Below are positions 1 through 7,252 of a stretch of 10,121 bases of DNA, one piece after another (position 1 is the stretch's first letter; the number at the start of each line of letters is the position of its first letter). The notes under the pieces were generated by a model. That model saw only the letters and a program-made list of their open reading frames with translations. It did no database searches and was not told where the DNA came from. The stretch lies in assembly GCA_023227965.1 (NCBI GenBank), contig JALOCA010000062.1, positions 1 through 10,121 on the forward strand. Reading direction: 5' to 3'. Source of the DNA: Lentimicrobiaceae bacterium. GTDB lineage: Bacteria > Bacteroidota > Bacteroidia > Bacteroidales > JALOCA01. The position numbers and the translations under genes are program-made.

Positions 1-1
1 C

Positions 2-439
2 GCTTTTGTAATTTACCTAATTGCCGCAACAGCCGAAACCAATCGCGGTCCGTTCGACCTTGCAGAAGCCGAATCGGAACTTACCGCCGGTTACCACACT
101 GAATATTCAGGAATTAAATTTGCTTTTTTCTTCCTTGCCGAATATATGAACATGTTTATCGTGGCATCCATTGCTGCCACTGTTTTTTGGGGAGGATGGA
201 TGCCTTTTCACATCGGTGGATGGGAAGCATTTAACAATATAATGGATTATATACCACCATTTATCTGGTATATTGGAAAAACCTTTGTAATCATTTTTAT
301 AATGATGTGGTTCAAATGGACTTTCCCACGATTGAGAATAGACCAACTTCTTACTCTCGAATGGAAATATCTTCTCCCTATCAATCTTATCAATGTATTA
401 TTGATGGCTTTTATCGTACTCATGGGTTGGCATTTTTAA
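2..439 (+). CDS. nuoH: NADH-quinone oxidoreductase subunit H (NuoH), 3' part only
   Basis: NuoH is the membrane subunit of complex I that forms much of the quinone-binding chamber and joins the peripheral arm to the proton-pumping arm. The reading frame is open from base 2 and encodes the last 145 residues. The family is usually about 325-350 residues, so roughly the first 200 lie off the window. The family signature is clear: AETNRGPFDLAEAESEL at fragment residues 11-27, followed by AGYHTEYSG at 29-37. These acidic residues belong to the loop facing the quinone tunnel. Hydrophobic segments follow at about 40-60, 80-100 and 125-143. It is followed after 7 bases by nuoI, as in other nuo operons. 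The ATG codons at 146 and 152 are internal methionines, not starts, because the signature lies upstream of them. Confidence 0.97.
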   Translation, partial: AFVIYLIAATAETNRGPFDLAEAESELTAGYHTEYSGIKFAFFFLAEYMNMFIVASIAATVFWGGWMPFHIGGWEAFNNIMDYIPPFIWYIGKTFVIIFIMMWFKWTFPRLRIDQLLTLEWKYLLPINLINVLLMAFIVLMGWHF

Positions 440-446
440 CAGAGCT

Positions 447-950
447 ATGAACAGTATAATCAAATATATTACCGACGTTTATAAGGGAGTAATCTCCCTG
501 CTGACTGGATTGAAAGTTACCGGAAAGTATTTTTTTAGTCCGAAAGAAATTGTTACCCAACAATATCCTGAAAACCGTATCGGGAAGAATACCCGGACGA
601 AAAAAAAGCTGGAAATGTTTGAACGGTTTAAGGGTGAAATTGTTATGCCTCATAATGACAAGAATGAGCACAAATGTACCGGTTGTGGAATTTGTGAAAT
701 AAACTGCCCAAACGGTACTATTGAAGTAATATCGCAATTCAGGGTAAACGAAGAAGGCAAAAAGAAAAGGGAATTGGACAAACACATTTACCACCTGGGA
801 ATGTGCACATTCTGCGGGCTTTGCATTAAAAACTGCCCATCTACTGCCATAGCTTTTTCTCAGGAATTTGAACATGCCGTATTCGACAGGAGTAAGCTTA
901 CAAAAATTTTAAATAAAGAAGGTTCCACCTTAATGAAAGGAGTAGAGTGA
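447..950 (+). CDS. nuoI: NADH-quinone oxidoreductase subunit I (NuoI), two [4Fe-4S] clusters
   Basis: NuoI carries clusters N6a and N6b, which pass electrons along the peripheral arm of complex I towards NuoB and quinone. The 167-residue protein has two CxxCxxCxxxCP motifs: C77, C80, C83, C87 with P88, and C120, C123, C126, C130 with P131. Spacing and length fit the family. The N-terminal 30 residues are amphipathic and would lie against NuoH. GEIVMP at 63-68 corresponds to the family's conserved lead-in to the first cluster, and CPSTAI at 130-135 to its usual text after the second. The ATG at 447 follows nuoH by 7 bases with no recognisable Shine-Dalgarno sequence. The stop at 948-950 overlaps the nuoJ start by one base. 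A generic bacterial ferredoxin is less likely, given the nuoH/nuoJ neighbours and the N-terminal extension. Confidence 0.96.
   Translation: MNSIIKYITDVYKGVISLLTGLKVTGKYFFSPKEIVTQQYPENRIGKNTRTKKKLEMFERFKGEIVMPHNDKNEHKCTGCGICEINCPNGTIEVISQFRVNEEGKKKRELDKHIYHLGMCTFCGLCIKNCPSTAIAFSQEFEHAVFDRSKLTKILNKEGSTLMKGVE
935..942 (+). promoter_or_regulatory. Shine-Dalgarno sequence for nuoJ
   Basis: GAAAGGAG lies inside the 3' end of nuoI and ends 7 bases before the ATG at 950, which is ideal spacing. It supports the ATG over the GTG at 947. Most other starts in the window have A/T-rich leaders with no such motif, so this one is unusual for the region and fits restart of translation at the TGATG stop-start overlap. 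Confidence 0.75.
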
Positions 951-1465
951 TGGGAATAACATCCAATCAGTTAATGTTTATAATCTTTGCCGGGATGATT
1001 GTCCTTTTTTCGATGCTTACCGTTACAAGCCGGCGAATATTACGGGCAGCCACTTATTTGCTTATTGTGCTTATTTCTACGGCAGGACTGTATTTTATGC
1101 TTAATTACCAGTTTCTCGCTGCCGTACAACTTACTTTGTATGCCGGAGGTATTGTTGTTTTGATAATTTTTTCCATTTTGCTTACCAGCCATATTAGTCA
1201 AAAGTTTGAAATTATTGCACTGAAGAAGAAACTATTTTCGGCTATTGCTGCCATAGCAGGGGCTGTATTGTGCATTACTTCTATACTTCAATTCGAATTT
1301 AAAGCTAACACAGCAGTTGAACAAGAAATAAATATGGATGTAATTGGGAAAAGCCTGCTTAATTATGGTGATAAAGGATATGTGCTTCCTTTTGAATTAA
1401 TTTCTATATTGCTGCTTGCAGTTATGATTGGTGCCATTGTTATTGCTAAGAAACGTAAAGAATAA
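950..1465 (+). CDS. nuoJ: NADH-quinone oxidoreductase subunit J (NuoJ)
   Basis: NuoJ is a small membrane subunit of complex I that, with NuoK and NuoA, links the quinone site to the antiporter-like pumps. The product has 171 residues and five hydrophobic segments, at about 6-24, 32-50, 56-80, 95-114 and 147-166. The conserved third helix, with FLAAVQ at 55-60 and YAGGIVVLIIF at 64-74, is the part known to switch between alpha and pi-bulge forms during turnover. The C-terminal helix LPFELISILLLAVMIGAIV is typical. I chose the ATG at 950, which shares one base with the nuoI stop (TGATG) and is preceded by a strong ribosome binding site at 935-942. A GTG at 947, one codon earlier, is the alternative. 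Confidence 0.95.
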   Translation: MGITSNQLMFIIFAGMIVLFSMLTVTSRRILRAATYLLIVLISTAGLYFMLNYQFLAAVQLTLYAGGIVVLIIFSILLTSHISQKFEIIALKKKLFSAIAAIAGAVLCITSILQFEFKANTAVEQEINMDVIGKSLLNYGDKGYVLPFELISILLLAVMIGAIVIAKKRKE

Positions 1466-1481
1466 TATAAAATATTTTTAT

Positions 1482-1799
1482 ATGAACGAAGGAATACCGT
1501 TACAATATTTTTTAATCCTCGGAACTATAATGTTTTTTGTAGGAATTTATGGATTTCTGGTGCGCAGAAACCTTATTACGATTTTAATGTCTATTGAATT
1601 AATTTTAAACTCAGTAAACATAAATTTTGTTGCGTTTAACAAATATTTATATCCCGACCAATTACAAGGACATTTTTTCAGCATTTTTATTATTGCCGTT
1701 GCAGCAGCCGAAGCATCGCTTGCTATAGCTATTATCATAAATATTTACAGGAGAATTGCAAGCATTAATGTGGAAGATGTTAGCGAAATGAAATATTAA
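1482..1799 (+). CDS. nuoK: NADH-quinone oxidoreductase subunit K (NuoK)
   Basis: NuoK is the small antiporter-linked membrane subunit of complex I, related to MrpC. The 105-residue product matches the family length of about 100 and has three hydrophobic helices at about 8-26, 31-52 and 65-88. Both membrane glutamates needed for proton transfer are present: E39 in SIELILNS and E77 in AAAEASLA, equivalent to E36 and E72 of E. coli NuoK. RRNL at 28-31 and SEMKY at the C-terminus are also typical. The frame is open further upstream to a GTG at 1428, but that would overlap nuoJ by 38 bases. The ATG at 1482 gives the family's normal N-terminus. The 16-base gap after nuoJ is AT-rich and has no Shine-Dalgarno sequence. 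Confidence 0.96.
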   Translation: MNEGIPLQYFLILGTIMFFVGIYGFLVRRNLITILMSIELILNSVNINFVAFNKYLYPDQLQGHFFSIFIIAVAAAEASLAIAIIINIYRRIASINVEDVSEMKY

Positions 1800-1853
1800 T
1801 TGTATGTATAATTACCATTTAACCAAAAAGTAAGAACAAACAATTTACTCGAT

Positions 1854-3776
1854 ATGATAAATTTCAGTTATACTATATGGATTGTTCTTATCCCGTTTTT
1901 AATGTTTTTGTTTCTCGGATTAACGGGACATAAACTCAAAGAACCCATTGCAGGTATTTTGGGAAGTATTGGCTTATTTACTTCAGCCGTACTATCGTAT
2001 TTTACTGCATACCAATACTTTTTTAATATCGAAAAAATTGATGGCGCCTACCCAAAACTCATTGGCTTTAACAGCGTTTGGTTGAATTTTACCGAGCACT
2101 TGCATATTGACCTCGGCGTGATGCTTGATCCTATTTCGGTGATGATGCTCATAGTGATAACTACTGTGTCGTTAATGGTGCATATTTACAGCATAGGATA
2201 CATGCACGGAGAAAAAGGATATTCACGATTTTTTGCTTTTCTCTCACTATTTAGCTTTGCTATGTTGGGTTTGGTAGTGGCAACCAACATTTTTCAGATG
2301 TACATTTTCTGGGAACTAGTTGGCGTTTCTTCCTATTTACTCATCGGTTTTTACTATGAAAAAGCTGCTGCAATAGCGGCATCTAAAAAAGCATTTATTG
2401 TAACCCGTTTTGCCGATTTGGGTTTTCTGATAGGGATATTAATACTGTCGTTCAATACAAAAACGTTTGATTTCATCACGCTTACCGACATTCATGGCAG
2501 TGCCATTGTTCAGGGAAGTTCTATCGCTTTTATGGGGTTATCTACTATGACATGGTCGCTGATTTTTGTTTTTATCGGTGGTGCGGGAAAGTCGGCAATG
2601 TTTCCTTTACACATTTGGTTACCCGATGCAATGGAGGGTCCTACGCCTGTTTCTGCTTTGATTCATGCTGCCACCATGGTTGTTGCTGGGGTTTACCTGG
2701 TAGCACGGCTCTTTCCGGTGTATGCCCTTGCTGCTCCCGAAGGGCTTGAGATAGTGGCTTATGTGGGAGCTTTTACCTCTCTTTTTGCAGCGGTTATTGC
2801 CTGTACACAGTTCGACATTAAACGTGTACTGGCTTTTTCTACCATGTCGCAGATTGGTTATATGATGCTTGCATTGGGCGTTTCAGGTTACGGAGGACAT
2901 AATGGTTTAGGCTTTATGGCATCAATGTTTCATCTGTTTACCCACGCAATGTTCAAAGCCTTATTATTTCTGGGAGCAGGCGCCATTATTCATGCGGTGC
3001 ACAGTAACTATATGAATGAAATGGGAGGCTTGCACAAACATTTGCCAATAACTCATCTTACTTTTTTGGTTGCCTGCCTTGCCATTTCCGGAATTCCGCC
3101 TTTTTCGGGCTTTTTCAGTAAAGATGAAATACTGGTGGCTGCATACGAACACAATAAATTGTTGTTTGTAGTAGAATACTTTGTGGCGGGACTCACCGCT
3201 TTTTATATGTTCCGGCTTTATTTCAGCATTTTCTGGAGAAAAAACACCCATTATCATCATTCACCGCACGAAGCACCCAAAGTGATGACAATTCCGTTGA
3301 TTTTTCTTGCAATAGCATCTGTTTTTACCGGATTTATTCCTTTCAGTCAGTTTGTTACTTCCGATGGTTTGCCCTTTGAAACACACATGGAATATTCGAT
3401 AGCCATTCCCTCGGTGCTGATTGCGCTTGCAGGTATCATTGTCGCCACGGTATTATACCGGAAAGATTCAACAAAACCTGTTGCTATTATTCGTTTGTTA
3501 GGAAACTTTTACAAGGTAACGCTCAATAAGTTTTATTTTGATGAATTGTACCTTTTTGTTACTCATAAAATTATTTTCAGATATATTTCGGCTCCGGTAG
3601 CCTGGTTCGACCGCCATGTGGTGGACGGGAGCATGAACGGAATAGCCCATACGGCAAATTTTATTTCTGATAAAATAAAAGGATTCCAGTCGGGGCAGCT
3701 ACAAAAATATGCCTATGTATTTGTGTCGGGTGCAATTGTTTTAGTATTGATTTTTGTGTATTTGTTGAACTATTAA
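1854..3776 (+). CDS. nuoL: NADH-quinone oxidoreductase subunit L (NuoL), distal antiporter-like pump
   Basis: NuoL is the most distal antiporter-like proton-pumping subunit of complex I and carries the long lateral helix that runs along the membrane arm. The protein has 640 residues and is hydrophobic throughout, with the usual length. The pump residues are in place: E154 in FWELVGVSSYLL (TM5), K246 in GAGKSAMFPLHIWLPDAMEG (TM7), K368 in HAMFKALLFLG, and K423 in GFFSKDEIL (TM12). The C-terminal part, with NKFYFDELY at 558-566 and DGSMNG at 591-596 before a last helix at 621-638, is the NuoL lateral-helix region. The 54-base gap after nuoK is AT-rich, with no hairpin or clear promoter. An Mrp antiporter subunit is ruled out by the surrounding nuoHIJK and nuoMN genes. 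Confidence 0.97.
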   Translation: MINFSYTIWIVLIPFLMFLFLGLTGHKLKEPIAGILGSIGLFTSAVLSYFTAYQYFFNIEKIDGAYPKLIGFNSVWLNFTEHLHIDLGVMLDPISVMMLIVITTVSLMVHIYSIGYMHGEKGYSRFFAFLSLFSFAMLGLVVATNIFQMYIFWELVGVSSYLLIGFYYEKAAAIAASKKAFIVTRFADLGFLIGILILSFNTKTFDFITLTDIHGSAIVQGSSIAFMGLSTMTWSLIFVFIGGAGKSAMFPLHIWLPDAMEGPTPVSALIHAATMVVAGVYLVARLFPVYALAAPEGLEIVAYVGAFTSLFAAVIACTQFDIKRVLAFSTMSQIGYMMLALGVSGYGGHNGLGFMASMFHLFTHAMFKALLFLGAGAIIHAVHSNYMNEMGGLHKHLPITHLTFLVACLAISGIPPFSGFFSKDEILVAAYEHNKLLFVVEYFVAGLTAFYMFRLYFSIFWRKNTHYHHSPHEAPKVMTIPLIFLAIASVFTGFIPFSQFVTSDGLPFETHMEYSIAIPSVLIALAGIIVATVLYRKDSTKPVAIIRLLGNFYKVTLNKFYFDELYLFVTHKIIFRYISAPVAWFDRHVVDGSMNGIAHTANFISDKIKGFQSGQLQKYAYVFVSGAIVLVLIFVYLLNY

Positions 3777-3786
3777 CCTGCAAACC

Positions 3787-5310
3787 ATGAATATATTACA
3801 CTATTTGATTCTTATCCCGGTTTTGACCATCATCGGTATCATGTTTTGCAAAGACAATAAGCAGGTACGGGTAGTATCGGCTATTGGAATGAGTTTCCAG
3901 CTAATAACTGCCATTACACTGGTTATACAGTTTCTTTCTTTAAGAAATGCAGGCTATACAGCCGAAATGCTTTTTTTAGAAGACCATACCTGGTATGAAA
4001 GTCTGAATATCCATTATACTATTGGTGTTGATGGAATTTCTGTTGCGATGATTGCCTTGACTTCCATTGTTCTTTTTGCAGGAGTATTTGCATCCTGGAA
4101 TATAATAGATTTACCCCGTGAATTTTTTGTTTCACTGATTCTGCTTGCCACCGGAGTATTTGGTTTTTTTATTTCACTGGATATTTTTACCATGTTTATG
4201 TACTACGAATTGGCAGTTATTCCTATGTACCTGTTAATTGGCATCTGGGGCACCGGGCCTCGCGAGTATTCAGCTATGAAACTCACGTTGATGCTGATGG
4301 GCGGATCTGCATTCATTCTTGTAGGGATATTAGGGATATATTTCAATTCGGCTCCCGGAGGTGGTCCTCTTACATTTAACCTGCTCGACATTTCAAAAAT
4401 CACCATACCCATCGAAGCGCAACGATTTTTCTTTCCTATAACCTTTGTAGGTTTTGGGGTACTTGGAGCACTTTTCCCTTTTCACACATGGTCGCCCGAT
4501 GGTCATGCCTCTGCCCCAACTGCCGTTTCCATGCTTCATGCCGGAGTATTGATGAAGTTGGGAGGTTACGGTGCATTTCGTGTAGCAATGTTCTTGATGC
4601 CAGAAGCCGCTCAGGAAATGGGATGGATATTCATTATTCTAACTTCTATAAGTGTAGTTTACGGTGCTTTTGGAGCTGTTGTTCAAAAAGACCTTAAATA
4701 CATCAACGCATATTCTTCGGTAAGCCATTGCGGGTTGGTACTCTTTGCCATTTTAATGATGAACCAAACCGCCATGAACGGAGCTATCATCCAGATGATT
4801 TCCCATGGTATCATGACAGCCCTTTTCTTTGCCCTTATCGGGATGATTTACGGAAGAACCCACACCCGAATGATCAACGAGATGGGTGGCTTAATGAAAG
4901 TTATGCCTTTTTTATCCGTTGCTTATGTGATAGCAGGGTTAGCCTCACTGGGCTTACCGGGATTTAGCGGTTTCGTTGCCGAAATGACCATTTTTGTAGG
5001 AGCATTCCAGCATACGGATACTTTTCATAGGGTAGTAACCATCCTCGCTTGTTCTTCTATTGTTATAACAGCGGTTTATATTCTAAGGGTAGTTGGGACA
5101 TTGCTTTTAGGTCCGATACGAAACGACGAGTTTAATCATCTTACCGATGCCCGCTGGCACGAAAAATTAACGGTAACCGTACTTATAGTTTCAATTACAG
5201 GAATTGGATTGGCACCTCTATGGTTGTCAGAAATGATTAACAATGGATTACATCCTATTGTTACTAAAATTGGTATGGCAGGTTTGCAATTATTAGGACT
5301 GAATTTTTAA
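3787..5310 (+). CDS. nuoM: NADH-quinone oxidoreductase subunit M (NuoM), lacking the TM7 lysine
   Basis: NuoM is the middle antiporter-like pump of complex I. The 507-residue membrane protein has the family length. Conserved features include E141 in YYELAVIPMYLLIGIWG (TM5, E. coli E144), H233 in PFHTW, K257 in HAGVLMKLGGYG (E. coli K265), SVSHCG at 311-316, and E399 in GFSGFVAEM (TM12, E. coli E407). The TM7 lysine (E. coli K234) should lie seven residues before H233, but that place is L226, in GFGVLGALFPFHTW. The nearby text is also unusual, with WSPDGHASAPTAVS in place of the common WLPDAHxxAPTxGS. NuoL and NuoN in this window keep the lysine, so this is specific to NuoM. The start at ATG 3787 follows nuoL by 10 bases and has no Shine-Dalgarno sequence. 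The family call is secure; the effect of the substitution is unknown. Confidence 0.96.
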   Translation: MNILHYLILIPVLTIIGIMFCKDNKQVRVVSAIGMSFQLITAITLVIQFLSLRNAGYTAEMLFLEDHTWYESLNIHYTIGVDGISVAMIALTSIVLFAGVFASWNIIDLPREFFVSLILLATGVFGFFISLDIFTMFMYYELAVIPMYLLIGIWGTGPREYSAMKLTLMLMGGSAFILVGILGIYFNSAPGGGPLTFNLLDISKITIPIEAQRFFFPITFVGFGVLGALFPFHTWSPDGHASAPTAVSMLHAGVLMKLGGYGAFRVAMFLMPEAAQEMGWIFIILTSISVVYGAFGAVVQKDLKYINAYSSVSHCGLVLFAILMMNQTAMNGAIIQMISHGIMTALFFALIGMIYGRTHTRMINEMGGLMKVMPFLSVAYVIAGLASLGLPGFSGFVAEMTIFVGAFQHTDTFHRVVTILACSSIVITAVYILRVVGTLLLGPIRNDEFNHLTDARWHEKLTVTVLIVSITGIGLAPLWLSEMINNGLHPIVTKIGMAGLQLLGLNF

Positions 5311-5331
5311 GTTCATCGAAAAATAACAGGT

Positions 5332-6753
5332 ATGACTCTTGAACAATTTTATTTAATGCGACACGAAATTTTGCTGGTTTTTGTAGCTCTTGTTCTTCTT
5401 ATTGCAGAGCTTAGTTACGGAAACGCTCACAAACATAAAATAATATACTGGGGCTTGTCGCTATTTTTTCTTATCACGGTAATAGGATTTTGCCCGGTTC
5501 CTGAAGGAAGTTTGTTTGGCGGAATGTATCAGAGTACACCTTTGGTGGTATTGATGAAAAATATTTTAAATATTGGTGTTTTCATTATCCTTCTTCAATC
5601 GGTAGCTTATCTGAAACAAGATGACATAAAGGAAAAAATTAGCGAATTTTTTATTTTACTAATATCCACACTTATCGGAATGAATTTTATGATTTCTTCC
5701 GGCGATTTTCTAATGTTTTACATAGGACTTGAACTCGCTACCCTGCCGTTGGCATCGCTGGCAGCCTATGACCGGTATAAAGAAAAATCGGCAGAAGCAG
5801 GTATCAAACTAATCCTATCTTCAGCACTTTCCTCAGGAATATTGCTTTATGGTTTATCAATGATTTACGGAACCACGGGGTCTATCTATTTTACTGATAT
5901 TGCCCTGAATTATGGTAATACTTCGCTCCAGGCACTCGCATTCATCTTTTTCTTTACAGGGATGGCTTTTAAAATTTCGCTTGTTCCTTTCCACTTGTGG
6001 ACAGCTGATGTTTATGAAGGTTCACCTACTCCTGTAACTTCTTACCTTTCTGTAATTTCAAAAGGTGCTGCCGCATTTATTTTTACCATAGTTCTTTATA
6101 CTGTTTTTAACTCCATTGCTTTTCTTTGGAAAGATCTGATTTATGTTATTGCCATTGTTACCATGACCATTGCCAACCTTTTTGCAATCCGACAGCAAAA
6201 CCTGAAACGCTTTCTTGCTTTTTCTTCCATTGCACAGGCTGGCTTTATTTTGCTGGGTGTTATCGGCGGAAGCCAGTTAGGGATGACTACGGTTATTTAC
6301 TTTGTATTAATTTATATCTTTTCCAACCTTGGAGCATTTGGTGTGATCAATGCAATTTCAGTTAAAACCGGCAAAGAAAATATGGATGATTACGACGGAT
6401 TGTACCGTACTAATCCCAAACTCAGTCTTGCAATGATGCTTTCACTCTTTTCATTGGCAGGTATTCCCCCGGTTGCAGGATTCTTCGGTAAATTTTTTCT
6501 TTTTACCGCTGCCGCCGAGCAGGGATTGTTTATCCTGGTATTAATTGCTGTCATAAATACAATAATATCATTATATTATTATCTGTTGGTGATTAAGGCA
6601 ATGTTTCTCAATCGGAGCGACAATCCAATTGCCAATTTCAAAAGCCATTGGACAACTAAAGCCAGCTTGATTATTTGTATGCTTGGTATTGCCGTTACAG
6701 GTTTTGCAAGCATTTTATTCGAATACATACGTAATTTAAGCTTTGGTTTTTAA
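5332..6753 (+). CDS. nuoN: NADH-quinone oxidoreductase subunit N (NuoN), proximal antiporter-like pump
   Basis: NuoN is the antiporter-like pump of complex I nearest to NuoK, and the last Nuo subunit of this operon. The product has 473 residues, a normal length, with hydrophobic helices throughout. The full set of expected charged membrane residues is present: E134 in YIGLELATLPL (TM5), K159 in AGIKLILSSALSSG, K214 in MAFKISLVPFHLWTADVYEG (TM7, seven residues before H221), K244 in VISKGAAAFI, and K387 in GFFGKFFLF (TM12). The ATG at 5332 lies 21 bases after the nuoM stop. There is no recognisable Shine-Dalgarno sequence. The gene is followed after 11 bases by a small unrecognised gene, so transcription probably continues into it. 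Confidence 0.96.
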   Translation: MTLEQFYLMRHEILLVFVALVLLIAELSYGNAHKHKIIYWGLSLFFLITVIGFCPVPEGSLFGGMYQSTPLVVLMKNILNIGVFIILLQSVAYLKQDDIKEKISEFFILLISTLIGMNFMISSGDFLMFYIGLELATLPLASLAAYDRYKEKSAEAGIKLILSSALSSGILLYGLSMIYGTTGSIYFTDIALNYGNTSLQALAFIFFFTGMAFKISLVPFHLWTADVYEGSPTPVTSYLSVISKGAAAFIFTIVLYTVFNSIAFLWKDLIYVIAIVTMTIANLFAIRQQNLKRFLAFSSIAQAGFILLGVIGGSQLGMTTVIYFVLIYIFSNLGAFGVINAISVKTGKENMDDYDGLYRTNPKLSLAMMLSLFSLAGIPPVAGFFGKFFLFTAAAEQGLFILVLIAVINTIISLYYYLLVIKAMFLNRSDNPIANFKSHWTTKASLIICMLGIAVTGFASILFEYIRNLSFGF

Positions 6754-6764
6754 TTTTAATTATT

Positions 6765-7103
6765 ATGCCACTCAATAAAGGAAAACATATAGTAGAAGAA
6801 ATTCAAGAAAAGAGATGTACGATAGTAGAAACCGGAGCTTCGGCTGACAGGTTGTTTTTTTTAAAAAATTTGCTCGAATTTAATGGCTTTACTGTATATT
6901 CTGCAAAAGAGCAAGAAGACGAACCGGCAACTTACAAAATTGGTGTTGACGACATCATTTTTAACCCTGTAATCGCTGTTTATGCCCGCAAACTTAAAAG
7001 CCCCGATGGACACAGGGTAACACCGGCTTACTGGAACCAGTGGAACGTGGCAAACGATATTCCTTACTGGAAAATAAAGCAAAGCAACATAAAACCTGTC
7101 TAA
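6765..7103 (+). CDS. Unrecognised small soluble protein between nuoN and hdrC
   Basis: I do not recognise a named family. The 112-residue product has no signal peptide or membrane segment. Residues 17-47 read like a beta-alpha-beta unit: a strand RCTIVET at 17-23, a helix from about 26 to 39, and a strand FTVYSA at 42-47. There is one cysteine (C18), so it cannot hold an Fe-S cluster alone. After an acidic stretch (EQEDE at 49-53) comes YKIGVDDIIFNPVIAVYAR at 57-75. The C-terminus is rich in aromatic residues (Y89, W90, W93, Y101, W102), as in a binding surface. The start is the ATG 11 bases after nuoN, which places it at the end of the nuo operon. It could be an accessory or assembly factor for complex I or a partner of the following Hdr proteins; both ideas rest on position only. 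The frame reads cleanly as a real gene, with base composition like its neighbours. Confidence 0.8.
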   Translation: MPLNKGKHIVEEIQEKRCTIVETGASADRLFFLKNLLEFNGFTVYSAKEQEDEPATYKIGVDDIIFNPVIAVYARKLKSPDGHRVTPAYWNQWNVANDIPYWKIKQSNIKPV

Positions 7104-7160
7104 ATTACTTTATCCGATGAAAAAAAAGTTGGAAAAATTAAAAGGTTAAAGTGTTTTTTT

Positions 7161-7168
7161 TACTTTTG
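7161..7168 (+). promoter_or_regulatory. Candidate Bacteroidota -7 promoter element for hdrCBA
   Basis: TACTTTTG matches the Bacteroidota primary sigma factor -7 consensus TAnnTTTG exactly. It lies 84 bases ahead of the hdrC ATG, in the only large intergenic gap. The -33 element is weak: with the usual spacing of about 20 bases it would fall near 7137-7140 (ATTA) instead of TTTG, and the nearest TTG, at 7129-7131, is too far away. Transcription would begin around 7173-7176. Confidence 0.5.
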
Positions 7169-7172
7169 AATC

Positions 7173-7188
7173 TGTTAATTTATTAACA
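7173..7188. promoter_or_regulatory. Perfect 16-bp palindrome, possible operator ahead of hdrC
   Basis: TGTTAAT-TT-ATTAACA pairs base for base across its centre (two 7-base arms around a 2-base core; read as TGTTAA-N4-TTAACA it has the layout of Crp/Fnr-type sites). It begins about five bases after the -7 element and so overlaps the expected transcription start, a position typical of a repressor site. The regulator is unknown. AT-rich DNA produces palindromes by chance, so this is tentative. Confidence 0.4.
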
Positions 7189-7252
7189 TAAAGATTAAAG
7201 TATTTATCAAACAGTAGATTGAAATTCAGAAAAATATATACAAGTTGTTATC

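Larger units (their letters stand above)
7104..7252 (+). other. Intergenic region carrying the hdrC leader
   Basis: This AT-rich 149-base gap is the longest in the window and separates the nuo cluster from hdrCBA. It holds the candidate promoter at 7161-7168 and the palindrome at 7173-7188, both listed separately. I see no GC-rich hairpin with a T run that would mark the end of the nuo transcript, so readthrough into hdrC remains possible. No small open frame or RNA gene is evident in it. Confidence 0.7.

Noticed and set aside
420..875. 151-residue open frame on the minus strand
   Set aside because: It lies opposite nuoI, whose two Fe-S motifs are clear. Its translation shows no recognisable motif.
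1428..1481. GTG start 18 codons upstream of the nuoK ATG
   Set aside because: It would overlap nuoJ by 38 bases and add a basic N-terminal extension absent from the NuoK family.
1854..6753. Possibility that the three antiporter-like proteins belong to an Mrp antiporter or hydrogenase-4 complex
   Set aside because: The full nuoH-I-J-K-L-M-N order, the NuoI two-cluster protein and the NuoL lateral-helix region identify complex I.
7120..7161. A8 run facing a T8 run, which could look like a terminator hairpin
   Set aside because: The stem would be only A-T pairs with a loop of about 26 bases, too weak for an intrinsic terminator.
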